A stretch of 64,000 nucleotides of DNA from positions 62,001 through 126,000 of the forward strand of contig NZ_QWEG01000008.1 of the NCBI RefSeq assembly GCF_003515685.1, given 5' to 3'. This stretch comes from Neobacillus notoginsengisoli (GTDB lineage Bacteria > Bacillota > Bacilli > Bacillales > Cytobacillaceae). The position numbers and the translations under genes were made by a program. The notes under the pieces were generated by a model, which made no database searches, was not told where the DNA came from, and was given only the letters and a program-made list of their open reading frames with translations. Below are positions 52,973 to 61,356 of the stretch, piece by piece. The number at the start of each line of letters is the position of its first letter. The stretch's first letter is position 1.

Positions 52973-53518
52973 ATGCAGGAGTGGGTTGTTGGGCTTTTTC
53001 AAAATTACCGGGAAGCAGCGGTGCTCATCAGCATCCTGCTGAATATCGGGATTAGCATCCTTGGCGTGGTGCCGAGTGTGTTTTTGACGGCGGCGAATAT
53101 TGTAGTATTCGGTCCGGTAGGCGGGACGGCGATTTCTGCGATCGGCGAAGCGGCTGGTGCCGCTGTTTCGTTTTTCCTTTACCGAAAAGGGTTTAAACGC
53201 TGGGCGGAAAAGCAGCTGCCTGCTAAACGCTGGATCCAAACGTTGCTCACTGCGCGCGGGAAGGATGCCTTCCTAATGATTATTGGCCTGCGCATTTTGC
53301 CTTTTGTCCCGTCCGGCTTGGTTACATTTGCTGCAGCGATCGGCTCTGTCGGAGCTTCCACCTTTATTGCCGCAAGTACGATTGGCAAAATTCCTGCCCT
53401 CCTCATTGAGGCTTATTCCGTTTACCAGGTTACACAGTGGACGGTTCAGGGCAAACTAATCTTAATTATTTTTTCAATTATCATTATGTATCTTGGCATC
53501 AAGAATAGAAGGACGTAA
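52973..53518 (+). CDS. TVP38/TMEM64-type (VTT domain, DedA-like) membrane protein
   Basis: A 181-residue membrane protein with about five to six helices and a VTT/SNARE-associated domain. The re-entrant region is typical (FGPVGGTAISAIGEAAGAAVSFFLYR), as is GLRILPFVPSGLVTFAAAIG. DedA-superfamily proteins move or flip lipids, including undecaprenyl phosphate in some cases. The exact substrate is unknown. The ATG at 52973 is two codons' width from a GTG at 52970. TAAAG is the only candidate binding site, so the start is moderately certain. Confidence 0.82.
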   Translation: MQEWVVGLFQNYREAAVLISILLNIGISILGVVPSVFLTAANIVVFGPVGGTAISAIGEAAGAAVSFFLYRKGFKRWAEKQLPAKRWIQTLLTARGKDAFLMIIGLRILPFVPSGLVTFAAAIGSVGASTFIAASTIGKIPALLIEAYSVYQVTQWTVQGKLILIIFSIIIMYLGIKNRRT

Positions 53519-53696
53519 CTTTTGCAAAACTCTAGTCTGAGATAAGAAAAACTAGTGAATTTTTAAGAGTTTATTTGCAAAAATCCGACCAAAGCAGTGT
53601 CTTGTAAAAATACATTTCCAAAGTTCTAAGAAAACTTTTGCAAAAAAGGCGCCTTGAAAAGGAGTGCGCTGCCATAAGATAGAAGGAGGAGCATTC

Positions 53697-54656
53697 ATGT
53701 CTGAACAATTTGAACGTGCGACGTTTGCGGGGGGCTGTTTCTGGTGCATGGTGCAGCCGTTCGATGAGCAGCCTGGCATCAAAGAGGTCGTTTCCGGCTA
53801 TACGGGCGGCCATACGGAGAATCCGACGTATGAGGAAGTTTGTTCGGATACGACCGGGCATTATGAGGCGGTCCAGATTACGTTCGATCCGGCTGTTTTT
53901 CCATACAAAAAACTGCTAGAGCTATTCTGGCAGCAAATCGACCCGACCGACCCGGGCGGCCAGTTCGGTGACAGGGGTTCATCGTACCGGACGGCGATTT
54001 TTTACCATAACGAGGAGCAGCGCAGGCTTGCGGAAGAGTCGAAGCAAGCACTCGCGGAAAGCGGCCGTTTCAGCAAGCCGATCGTGACGGAAATCCTTCC
54101 GGCAAAACCGTTTTACCGCGCTGAGGAGAACCACCAGCATTATTACAAAAAGAATGCATGGCACTACAATATGTACAAGGAAGGCTCAGGACGCGCGCGT
54201 TTTATCCGTGAGAATTGGAAGAAGAAAAAGAGCGCTGAGGAGCTGCGCAGCGAGCTGACGCCGATGCAATATGAGGTCACACAGAACGATGCAACCGAGC
54301 CGCCGTTTCAGAATGAGTTTTGGGACCATGAGGAAGATGGTATTTATGTTGACATTGTTTCGGGTGAGCCGCTGTTCAGCTCGACTGATAAATACGATGC
54401 AGGCTGCGGCTGGCCGAGCTTTACACAGCCGATAAGAAGGAATGAAATCGAGGAAAAACTTGATACTTCGTTCGGAATGAGGCGGATTGAGGTCCGGTCA
54501 AAAACGGCTGACTCCCATCTGGGCCACGTGTTCGACGACGGTCCCGGACCCGACCGCGCGCGCTATTGCATCAACTCGGCGGCGCTCCGTTTTGTACCGA
54601 AGGAAAAGCTTGAAGAAGAAGGGTATGGGGAATTTTTGTCACTTTTTGAAAAGTAG
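53697..54656 (+). CDS. msrAB: Bifunctional methionine sulfoxide reductase MsrA/MsrB
   Basis: A 319-residue fusion that repairs both S- and R-methionine sulfoxide. The N-terminal MsrA domain has the catalytic GGCFWC (Cys14) and [22 protein letters not shown]. The C-terminal MsrB domain (about 175-310) has zinc-type [23 protein letters not shown] and the catalytic cysteine in [20 protein letters not shown] lies 7 nt before the ATG. The 178-bp gap upstream contains two exact TTTTGCAAAA palindromes. The next gene follows almost directly. Confidence 0.96.
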   Translation: MSEQFERATFAGGCFWCMVQPFDEQPGIKEVVSGYTGGHTENPTYEEVCSDTTGHYEAVQITFDPAVFPYKKLLELFWQQIDPTDPGGQFGDRGSSYRTAIFYHNEEQRRLAEESKQALAESGRFSKPIVTEILPAKPFYRAEENHQHYYKKNAWHYNMYKEGSGRARFIRENWKKKKSAEELRSELTPMQYEVTQNDATEPPFQNEFWDHEEDGIYVDIVSGEPLFSSTDKYDAGCGWPSFTQPIRRNEIEEKLDTSFGMRRIEVRSKTADSHLGHVFDDGPGPDRARYCINSAALRFVPKEKLEEEGYGEFLSLFEK

Positions 54657-54665
54657 GTGACCGAA

Positions 54666-55409
54666 GTGCAAAAGGGGAAAACACTTATATTCGCCCACCG
54701 CGGCAGCAAAGGGACACATCCCGAAAATACGCTTGAAGCGTTCCGGGAGGCGATCAGGGTCGGGGCGGACGGGATTGAGCTGGATGTCCATTTATCAAAG
54801 GATGGCGAATTGGTCATCATCCATGATGAAAAAGTCGACCGGACGACAAATGGCTCTGGCAAGGTGGGACAGATGACACTTGCAGAGCTGAAAAGCCTTG
54901 ACGCGGGTTCATGGCTTTCATGGGAATTCGCTGGCGCCACCATACCGACGCTAGACGAAGTTCTTGAGTTGCTGAAGGGAACCGGCATCAAGCTTAATGT
55001 GGAAATCAAGAGCGATGTCATCCCGTATGAAGGAATCGAGAAAAAGGTCCTGGAAACGATCGGCCGGCATGGGTACTTGGAAAACACGGTCATTTCATCC
55101 TTTAATCATTACAGTGTGAAAAAAATCCGTGAGCTGAATCCAAATATGCGGACGGCCATCCTCTTTATGGAACTTTTATATCAACCGTGGAATTATGCAA
55201 AATCCGTCGGCGCATCCGCGCTTCACGTCCATCTTTCGGTTGCCTATTCGGAAATGGCCAGGGAGGCGCCGGCACATGGATTTCCTATCAGGGTTTTTAC
55301 TGTGAACAAGGAAAAGGATATGCGGAATCTCTTTAGGGCTGGCGTTGATACCATTATGACCGATTATCCGGAGCTTGCGCTTGCAATCAGGGATGGAAAG
55401 AGAGAGTAA
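54666..55409 (+). CDS. Glycerophosphodiester phosphodiesterase
   Basis: A 247-residue GDPD-family enzyme that cleaves glycerophosphodiesters to glycerol-3-phosphate and an alcohol. Catalytic and metal residues are in IFAHRGSKGTHPENT, GIELDVHLSKDGELVIIHDE and LNVEIKSD, which include both histidines and the acidic ligands. No signal peptide is present, so it is cytoplasmic. The GTG at 54666 is preferred since AGGTGA lies 6 nt upstream; a GTG at 54657 directly follows the msrAB stop. It is probably co-transcribed with msrAB. Confidence 0.93.
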   Translation: MQKGKTLIFAHRGSKGTHPENTLEAFREAIRVGADGIELDVHLSKDGELVIIHDEKVDRTTNGSGKVGQMTLAELKSLDAGSWLSWEFAGATIPTLDEVLELLKGTGIKLNVEIKSDVIPYEGIEKKVLETIGRHGYLENTVISSFNHYSVKKIRELNPNMRTAILFMELLYQPWNYAKSVGASALHVHLSVAYSEMAREAPAHGFPIRVFTVNKEKDMRNLFRAGVDTIMTDYPELALAIRDGKRE

Positions 55410-55416
55410 AGTTCTT

Positions 55417-55449
55417 AGAGGGCCTCCCCTGAGGGGGGCTCCTTTTTTT
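55417..55449 (+). terminator. Terminator after the msrAB-GDPD operon
   Basis: A GC-rich hairpin (AGGGCCTCCCC with GGGGGGCTCC around TGA, slightly imperfect) is followed by TTTTTTT. Confidence 0.85.
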
Positions 55450-55457
55450 CGTTGGTT

Positions 55458-55712
55458 AGGTCCAGATAGCTAGTGAATATTGGTGGTTTTTCCATAGTTA
55501 CTGTGTAGTAATTAGGGACTATAAAAGGGTTTTTCGTAGTGAATAAGTGTGATGAGATGACTAGAAGCATGTAGTCAACCTCAGAGGCTGGCTAGTTACG
55601 TTGGTGTTTTTTGCAAAAATAGACTAGGTAGTTGCTGGGGGCTTACTAGGTATCTCCCGATAATACTGTGCTGATTCACTAGTAAAATCCTACTAGCCGG
55701 GACATCCTCACT
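55458..55712. repeat. CTAG-rich intergenic element, copy B
   Basis: The element has seven CTAG tetranucleotides in about 250 bp and is collinear with the element at 19565-19812. Shared blocks in order are ATAGTTAC, TAGTAATTAG, TAGTGAATAAGTG, CCTCAGAGGCTGGCTAGTTA and TTTTTTGCAAAAA followed by GACTAG. It lies between a terminator and the moaD gene. Nothing else is seen in 55450-55871. Confidence 0.7.
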
Positions 55713-55871
55713 CTATTATTCCTATGAACAAATTACCCTAAGTGACAATTCTGAAAGTTTCCCTTAAGATGGAAGGTAAAGTGAATCTTCCATAAGTAGA
55801 TGCCATTCCCTGCTTATGGTTAGCTGAACCAATCGAATCCTTAAGTTGGGGGTAAAAAGGGGGAGTTTTCC

Positions 55872-56144
55872 ATGCAGGTAAAGGTGTTTGCCAATCTTCG
55901 CGTGATTTGCGGGGGCGTTACGGTTGAAGTGAAGCCGGATGGGAACCGGGTGATCGACGTGCTGGAAAAGATGGTCGATATGTTTCCGGCGATAGAAGAG
56001 GAAATTTTTACGGCGGAACGGACGCTGAAAGACTTTGTCCATGTGTATATTAACGGCAAGAATATCGTCCACTTGAATGACCTTGAGACAGAGGTCGATG
56101 AAACCGATCAGTTCGCGCTTTTCCCGCCGGTTGCGGGTGGCTGA
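55872..56144 (+). CDS. MoaD/ThiS-family sulfur carrier protein
   Basis: A 90-residue beta-grasp protein ending in the required Gly-Gly (FPPVAGG), which is activated by a MoeB/ThiF-type enzyme and carries sulfur for pterin cofactor synthesis. It begins VKVFANLRVICGG, and GKNIVHLNDLETEVDETDQFALFPPVAGG is the usual C-terminal half. GGGGAG precedes the ATG. It is followed 3 bp later by a small partner gene. The AOR and MoeB genes at 59-62 kb suggest that it supplies the tungsten or molybdenum pterin of AOR. Confidence 0.92.
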   Translation: MQVKVFANLRVICGGVTVEVKPDGNRVIDVLEKMVDMFPAIEEEIFTAERTLKDFVHVYINGKNIVHLNDLETEVDETDQFALFPPVAGG

Positions 56145-56147
56145 CCG

Positions 56148-56420
56148 ATGACAGAAACGATCCTTGAATTCCGCGGAATCCGGCTCAGCCACCTTGAAAC
56201 GTACTTCGAAGAGCTGGGCGGCATCCGGAAGACGAACGAGCTGCCCATTCGATACGAAGGCGAACAGTGGAGCGCGGAAATCCTGTCTGAAAAAGAAATA
56301 TCCTTTACAAAAACCTTCAAGGTCAATGCGGTACATATCCGTTTTGTGGCGAAAACAGAAGAAGAGCTCGCCAGTCTTCTCAAAAACTACCGATACAAAA
56401 CGACAAGGATCGGCGGCTGA
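56148..56420 (+). CDS. Small protein paired with MoaD (MoaD-related C-terminal-domain type)
   Basis: A 90-residue protein with the order FRGIRLSHLETYFEELGG, NELPIRYEGEQWSAEILSE and VNAVHIRFVAKTEEEL. It resembles the small domain that in other organisms is fused to or encoded beside MoaD in AOR-linked loci. It is 3 bp after moaD, so they are coupled. The likely role is in pterin cofactor supply for AOR. This rests on context and memory of the domain, not on a search. Confidence 0.6.
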   Translation: MTETILEFRGIRLSHLETYFEELGGIRKTNELPIRYEGEQWSAEILSEKEISFTKTFKVNAVHIRFVAKTEEELASLLKNYRYKTTRIGG

Positions 56421-56616
56421 AACTGGGTGCCGAGCATTAAATCCGGGCTGGAATTCAAAGCCTGGATTTTTTTGTCCCAAAATTTCAAAAGTGGCCAATT
56501 CCGAGAACGCTTCTTTTCGGGAGATCCCTGGATTTACATTTTGCGAATAAAGCGTTTTACGGTATGCTAGAAAAGAATTTTAAACATTACAACTAGTGAA
56601 AAAGCAGGTGTGAAAA

Positions 56617-57579
56617 GTGACAAAAAAAGTAATCTTGGATATCGATACAGGCATTGATGACGCACTCGCTATCCTTTATCTGTTGAAGCATCCGAATGTT
56701 GAAGTAAAAGGGCTAACGACAGGTTTCGGAAATGTCGACGTCGACCAGGCAACACTGAACACACTCCAAATCGCCGAACTCGCGGGCGCATCGCAGGTGC
56801 CGGTCTACGCCGGCGCGGCCAAACCACTTCTTAGGGAATGGACGGGCCCTGTCGTCCATGTTCACGGTGAAAATGGAATCGGCAATGTTTCCCTTCCTTT
56901 GCCAAAAGAAAAAGCCAGGGAAGAACGGGCATCCGATTTTATTGTCCGGGCAGCGAATGAAGAACCTGGTGAAATCTCACTCATCTTCGTTGGGCGCCTG
57001 ACCAATCTCGCTGAAGCACTAGCAAAAGACCCGGCGCTTCCTCAAAAGGTAAAAGAAGTCGTCATCATGGGCGGCGCGGTCACGGTACCGGGGAATGTCA
57101 CCCCGGTGTCCGAAGCGAATATCGCCGGCGATCCAGAAGCGGCCAGTTTTGTCTTCGAGGCAGGCTTTCCGCTAACAATGGTCGGGCTCGATGTCACGAT
57201 GCAAACGCAAATGACCGCTGAAGACGTGGAATGGATGGTCAGCCAAAAGGATGATACGAACGAGGCTCTCATCGACGCAATCGCTGAAATGCTCCGTTTC
57301 AGGATCGCCGCTTATAAAAAGATGCATGGAATTAATGGCAGCCCGCTTCACGACCCACTTGCTGTTGCGGTTGCGCTGCATCCGGACATTGTTAAAACTG
57401 AACCGATGAATGTCGTGATTGAAACGAAAGGCGAGCTTTCTTCAGGTGCGACGATTGCAGACCTGCGTGGGCGGGATACGGTTATACCGAACGCAAACGT
57501 CTGTGTTGATGTCGACGCAGACCGCTTTATGGGGGGATTTTTGCAAATCATAACTGGCAAGAAAAGGGAGGTTATTTAA
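56617..57579 (+). CDS. Nucleoside hydrolase, copy 1
   Basis: A 320-residue inosine/uridine-preferring nucleoside hydrolase that splits ribonucleosides into base and ribose. The Ca-binding aspartate cluster is DIDTGIDDALAIL at residues 6-18. Further family motifs are VHVHGENGIG, VIMGGAVTVPGNVTPVSEANI and NGSPLHDPLAVAVAL with the catalytic histidine. The start is GTG at 56617 with AGGTG 7 nt upstream. The next gene starts at the base after its stop. Confidence 0.93.
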   Translation: MTKKVILDIDTGIDDALAILYLLKHPNVEVKGLTTGFGNVDVDQATLNTLQIAELAGASQVPVYAGAAKPLLREWTGPVVHVHGENGIGNVSLPLPKEKAREERASDFIVRAANEEPGEISLIFVGRLTNLAEALAKDPALPQKVKEVVIMGGAVTVPGNVTPVSEANIAGDPEAASFVFEAGFPLTMVGLDVTMQTQMTAEDVEWMVSQKDDTNEALIDAIAEMLRFRIAAYKKMHGINGSPLHDPLAVAVALHPDIVKTEPMNVVIETKGELSSGATIADLRGRDTVIPNANVCVDVDADRFMGGFLQIITGKKREVI

Positions 57580-58512
57580 ATGAAGAAAGTCATTCTTGAT
57601 GTTGATACGGGGATTGATGATGCGATGGCGATTGCGTATGCCGCGCGCTCGAAAGACATTGATCTCGTTGGAATTACGACTTGCTTCGGAAATACCTCTT
57701 TGGATGAAGCAACACGCAATACGCTTCAACTCCTCGAATTGCTCGGCCGCGAGGATATCCCGGTTTCCCCTGGTGCCGCGACGCCGCTTTTCAGACCGCC
57801 ATTGAAGCAGAAGGCGACGTTTGTCCATGGGGAGGACGCGATGGGCAACCATTCGCTCCCTTTGCCAAAAATGGAGCCTTCCGGGAAACATGCGGCTGAG
57901 TACATGGTGGAGATGATCCTGAAGCATCCGGAGGAAATCACGCTTGTCTGTGTTGGCAGCATGACAAACTTGGCGCTCGCTGTGATGAGGGAGCCTTCGA
58001 TTGTTGAGAAAGTCGAACGCGTTGTCATCATGGGCGGCGCTGCTACTGTTTCAGGCAACGTTACACCGGCAGCGGAGGCGAATATTTACACGGACCCTGA
58101 AGCGGCTGAATATGTATTCCGTTCCGGGCTGCCAATCACCATGGTCGGTCTTGATGTCACGATGCAAACGTTGCTTCCGCGTGAACAGCTTGCAGTCTGG
58201 AAGGCGAAACAGACGCCGCTTGGCGATTTCATGGCTCATATTGTCGGCTTTTATATGGATTCCTATTTGAGATTTTATCCGGGCATCGGTGGTTGTGCGC
58301 TCCACGATCCGCTCGCGATTGGCGCGGTCATTAATCCCCGCTTTATCAAAACTGTGCCGATGCACATCCAGGTCGACTGCGAAGGCATCCACTCCGTCGG
58401 CAGGACCATTCCGGATTTGCGGAGCATCCCGGCAAATCCCCCGAATGTTGATGTTGCTTTGGAAGTCGATGAGGAAGGGTTTTTGGAGCACTTTTTGAGC
58501 GTGGTTGTGTGA
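57580..58512 (+). CDS. Nucleoside hydrolase, copy 2
   Basis: A 310-residue nucleoside hydrolase, a diverged tandem paralogue of the preceding one. DVDTGIDDAMAIAYAA holds the Ca ligands, and VHGEDAMG, VIMGGAATVSGNVTPAAEANI and GGCALHDPLAIGAV follow. GGGAGG lies 8 nt before the ATG. The two genes form an operon with no transporter. The substrate range may differ between copies. A terminator follows at 58643. Confidence 0.93.
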   Translation: MKKVILDVDTGIDDAMAIAYAARSKDIDLVGITTCFGNTSLDEATRNTLQLLELLGREDIPVSPGAATPLFRPPLKQKATFVHGEDAMGNHSLPLPKMEPSGKHAAEYMVEMILKHPEEITLVCVGSMTNLALAVMREPSIVEKVERVVIMGGAATVSGNVTPAAEANIYTDPEAAEYVFRSGLPITMVGLDVTMQTLLPREQLAVWKAKQTPLGDFMAHIVGFYMDSYLRFYPGIGGCALHDPLAIGAVINPRFIKTVPMHIQVDCEGIHSVGRTIPDLRSIPANPPNVDVALEVDEEGFLEHFLSVVV

Positions 58513-58642
58513 TTGACGGGAACTGGTTTTTAGGTTAGCACGCTTGACCGGCGGCTTATGCGAAGGGTTTCCGACGGAAGCTGTTGCGGTTGTTAATGTT
58601 GTACAGCGGTATAGCGTTAATATGTATAAGAGCTTTGCAGCG

Positions 58643-58682
58643 GAACTGCCCCACCGATTTGAGATGGGGCAGTTCTTTTTTT
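58643..58682 (+). terminator. Terminator after the nucleoside hydrolase genes
   Basis: GAACTGCCCCA pairs perfectly with TGGGGCAGTTC (11 bp), followed by TTTTTTTT. Confidence 0.95.
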
Positions 58683-58700
58683 GTGCAAAATTGATCTCGA

Positions 58701-58905
58701 GTTCTCTAAGCCCGTTTTTTAAATTTTTAGCTGTTTCAGTCGTAGAGATGGGTTCTCTAAGCCCGTCCTTGAACTTTTTCGATGCTACGGTCGTAGAGGT
58801 GTGTTCTCTAAACCCGAATTCGCTTTTTTTCGATGCTACGGTCGTAGAGAGAGCCACTCTAAGCCCGAATTCCATAATTGGCAGTCGCTCGGGTCACAGA
58901 GACAA
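58701..58905. repeat. 51-bp tandem array, TTCTCTAAGCCCG/CGGTCGTAGAG type
   Basis: Units start at 58702, 58753, 58804 and 58855, 51 bp apart. CTCTAAGCCCG and CGGTCGTAGAG form an imperfect 11-bp stem with a long loop. The same consensus forms the array at 62493. Confidence 0.9.
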
Positions 58906-58912
58906 ATAGGTT

Positions 58913-58975
58913 GATTAATTACCTTAAAGATTCGATTAATTATTGCGGGATTCGATCATATCTCGATTTTCACAA
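58913..58975. repeat. Short 20-21-bp array, GATTAATT type
   Basis: GATTAAT or GATCATA units lie at 58913, 58934 and 58954. It directly adjoins the 51-bp array. Confidence 0.5.
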
Positions 58976-59047
58976 AATTGTATATTTCCCAAGAGCCACA
59001 CAGCTTACACCAATTCGAGCGCATTTTTCAGAATTGCATTCGAAGAT

Positions 59048-59077
59048 GAAAAGGCCTCCGCACAACTGTGCAGAAGC
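59048..59077 (-). terminator. Probable terminator of the AOR gene
   Basis: GGCCTCCGCACA pairs with TGTGCAGAAGCC over 12 positions including two G-U pairs. The A-run at 59048-59052 gives a minus-strand U-run, 120 bp after the AOR stop. Confidence 0.7.
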
Positions 59078-59156
59078 CCCCGTTATTAAATCTATTTTTC
59101 TTGCATCCTCTGCTCACGAACACTGGAATAGGCTCGGATTACGAGTATTTCGGCTC

Positions 59157-59193
59157 CCGAATGAAGCGCTGGAACCGTCCCCATGCTTCACTC
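59157..59193. repeat. Dispersed GGGGACGGTTC repeat, inverted copy
   Basis: The complement of this stretch matches 48115-48150 closely (GTGAAGCA, GGGGACGGTTC, GCTTCATTCGG). It abuts the AOR stop codon. Confidence 0.6.
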
Positions 59194-61035
59194 TTAGACG
59201 AGTTGGCTGCCTGGTTCTGCGGCGGCTGGGAGGATGCCGAGTTCTCTTAGTTTTTCTTCTGGGACGACGCCGTTTTTCCAGCCGCGGACGTTGTAGTATT
59301 CGTCGAGCATGATGTCCATGCGGCTGACGGAGCCCGCGCTGTTGCCTGTTGCTGGTTCTTCAGTGAAGCGCTTCGGCAGGTAGTCGTCCTCGCGTTTGTT
59401 GAAGCCGGCGAGGTTGTTGTAGTAGCGCTCCAGGTTATAAATCCGTTCTCCAGCGAGCATGACGTCATCGGCTGTCATTGGGATGCCGGTCATGGCGCTG
59501 TACTGTTCCGCATAGTTCTCGGCGTTTTCGGAGAAGGATGAGAATTTACAAATATTCATTGAATCAGAGAAGGAGAGAAGGTCCTGGAATATTTTCAGGA
59601 GCTCGCCCTTTCCTTCAGGCTGCAGACGGTCGGTCGGTTCTGGAATGCCGGCGATTTCGGATGCAACGGTGTAGCCGCGCAGGTGGCAGGCACCGCGGTT
59701 ACTCGTCGCATAGCCGAGGCCGATTCCCTGGATGCCGCGCGGGTCGTATGCTGGGATAGATTGGCCTTTGACGGACATCGACAGCTCAGGCGCTCCCCAC
59801 ATGGCGGATGCGCGGGCCGGCCCTTCCGCAAGGACACCCCCGAACCCTTCGCGGTGGGCGATTTTCCTTGTCATTTCAATCATCTTGTCTGCGTCGCCCC
59901 AGTCAAGCTTCTCGTCGACAATGCCTTTTTCGTATGCTTCCATTGTCACTGAGAACGCGTTGCCGAGTTCGATCGTATCGATGCCGTACTCGTTGCACGA
60001 ATCGATCAAGTAGGCGATCGCTTCGGAGTTGCTCAGCCCGCTGTTTGCGCCAAGCGCCCAGGCGGACTCGAATTCGAAGCTTTCAACCCGTGTCTTATAT
60101 TTGCCGTCTTTGACTTCAACCTCAATTTTGCAGGCGACAGGACAGGCGTGGCACGTATTGTTCGCCACAAGCAAATGCTCATTGACGTACTCGCCGCTAT
60201 GCAGCTCAGCCTCGTCCCAGTTCGTGAATTGGGCGTTCTTCGTTGGCAAGGCGCCGACCTCGTTGATCAGGTTCGTCAGGACGTTTGTGCCGTAAACAGA
60301 GAGTCCGCCTTTGTTCGGTGCAGTCAGCCCGCCTTCAAGGATGGCTTTGACCGCTTTTTTGTTTGCTTCTTTATAATCGTCCGCCAAAGCTGGCTGCGGC
60401 ATATTGCCTTTTTGCTCCGCTTTAATGACGATGGCCTTCAGTTTTTTGAAACCAGCGACAGCCGCCGTTCCTCCGCGCCCTGCGGAACGGTCATGCTCAT
60501 TGATGAAGGATGAATAGCGGACAAGGTTTTCCCCAGCCTGGCCGATTGCCATGACACTCAGATCCTCCGCGCCATACCGGTCCTTCATTGCTCTAACGGT
60601 AGCCCGTGTGCTCGTGCCCCATTCGGCAGATGCATCGCGGATTTCCGCCTTGCCATCCTCGATGTAAAGATAAACAGGTCTGTCGCTTTTCCCTTTGATA
60701 ATCACGTTGTCCACACCGGCCCACTTTAGGCGCGCAGCAGTCCAGCCGCCCATATGGGAGTCTGTCACAGTTCCGGTCAGCGGGGATTTCGTGACAACAG
60801 CCAGCCGTCCGCTCATTGAGGAACGGGATCCGGTGACCGGACCGGTCATAATGCAAAGAATGTTTTCCTCGGAAAGCGGTTCCACTTCAGGCCCATTGTC
60901 CAGGACGTATTTCACGCCCAGGCCGCGCCCGCCGATATACTTCCGCACGTTTTCTTCCTCAATGCCCCTGTACTCCACTGTGCCGTTAGTCAGATCAACT
61001 ACTACTTCATTGTTTTTGAAGCCGCCAAGATTCAT
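59194..61035 (-). CDS. Aldehyde:ferredoxin oxidoreductase (AOR family, tungsten/molybdenum)
   Basis: A 613-residue AOR-family enzyme that oxidises aldehydes to acids, or the reverse, with ferredoxin. It uses a bis-pterin tungsten or molybdenum cofactor and one [4Fe-4S] cluster. The N-terminal pterin domain has YIGGRGLGVKYVL, MTGPVTGSRSSMSGR and DSHMGGWTAARLKWAG. The cluster cysteines are in CHACPVACK, with a further cysteine in DSCNEYGIDTIELG and one in MNICKFSSF. AGGGGG lies about 10 nt before the ATG. MoaD, its partner and the divergent MoeB/ThiF gene in this window probably serve its cofactor. Confidence 0.94.
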   Translation of the reverse strand: MNLGGFKNNEVVVDLTNGTVEYRGIEEENVRKYIGGRGLGVKYVLDNGPEVEPLSEENILCIMTGPVTGSRSSMSGRLAVVTKSPLTGTVTDSHMGGWTAARLKWAGVDNVIIKGKSDRPVYLYIEDGKAEIRDASAEWGTSTRATVRAMKDRYGAEDLSVMAIGQAGENLVRYSSFINEHDRSAGRGGTAAVAGFKKLKAIVIKAEQKGNMPQPALADDYKEANKKAVKAILEGGLTAPNKGGLSVYGTNVLTNLINEVGALPTKNAQFTNWDEAELHSGEYVNEHLLVANNTCHACPVACKIEVEVKDGKYKTRVESFEFESAWALGANSGLSNSEAIAYLIDSCNEYGIDTIELGNAFSVTMEAYEKGIVDEKLDWGDADKMIEMTRKIAHREGFGGVLAEGPARASAMWGAPELSMSVKGQSIPAYDPRGIQGIGLGYATSNRGACHLRGYTVASEIAGIPEPTDRLQPEGKGELLKIFQDLLSFSDSMNICKFSSFSENAENYAEQYSAMTGIPMTADDVMLAGERIYNLERYYNNLAGFNKREDDYLPKRFTEEPATGNSAGSVSRMDIMLDEYYNVRGWKNGVVPEEKLRELGILPAAAEPGSQLV

Positions 61036-61075
61036 CGGATTGATGCCCCCTTACATAAAATTGGTAAGATAAAGA

Positions 61076-61175
61076 AAACCGGGTACCCACTCTCCCTTAA
61101 GAGCGGACAGCCAGGCTGCTATAGAGAAAAACCGGTTGTCCCGCTTCCCTTAAAGCGGACTGCCCGTTTTTCTTT
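61076..61175 (-). promoter_or_regulatory. Tandem structured elements upstream of the AOR gene
   Basis: Two related units about 53 bp apart share CCGGTT or CCGGGT, CCCTTAA and GCGGAC. Each folds into a hairpin: AGAGTG with CGCTCT, and AAGCGG with CCGCTT, each around a CCTTAA-type loop. Their spacing matches the 51-53-bp intergenic repeat class. Being upstream of AOR they might instead be tandem leader RNAs. No known molybdenum or tungsten cofactor riboswitch pattern is evident to me. Confidence 0.5.
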
Positions 61176-61356
61176 TGCATAGGGAAAAGGACAGACCCCT
61201 CCCTTGGCAAAAAAACTGTACCTTAAAACTATTCTAGTTAATGGGTATAAATTCCTCCTTTTATTTTAAACAATTTTAAATCTTTTGTAAATTCATTCAG
61301 GAAGCTTTTATAATGGGAGTGTAGATACTGGACGAATTTTGGGAGGAGCGGTCGAA

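Noticed and set aside
61036-61338. Known Moco/Tuco riboswitch upstream of AOR
   Set aside because: I cannot match the published secondary structure; the hairpins look like two short repeated units instead.
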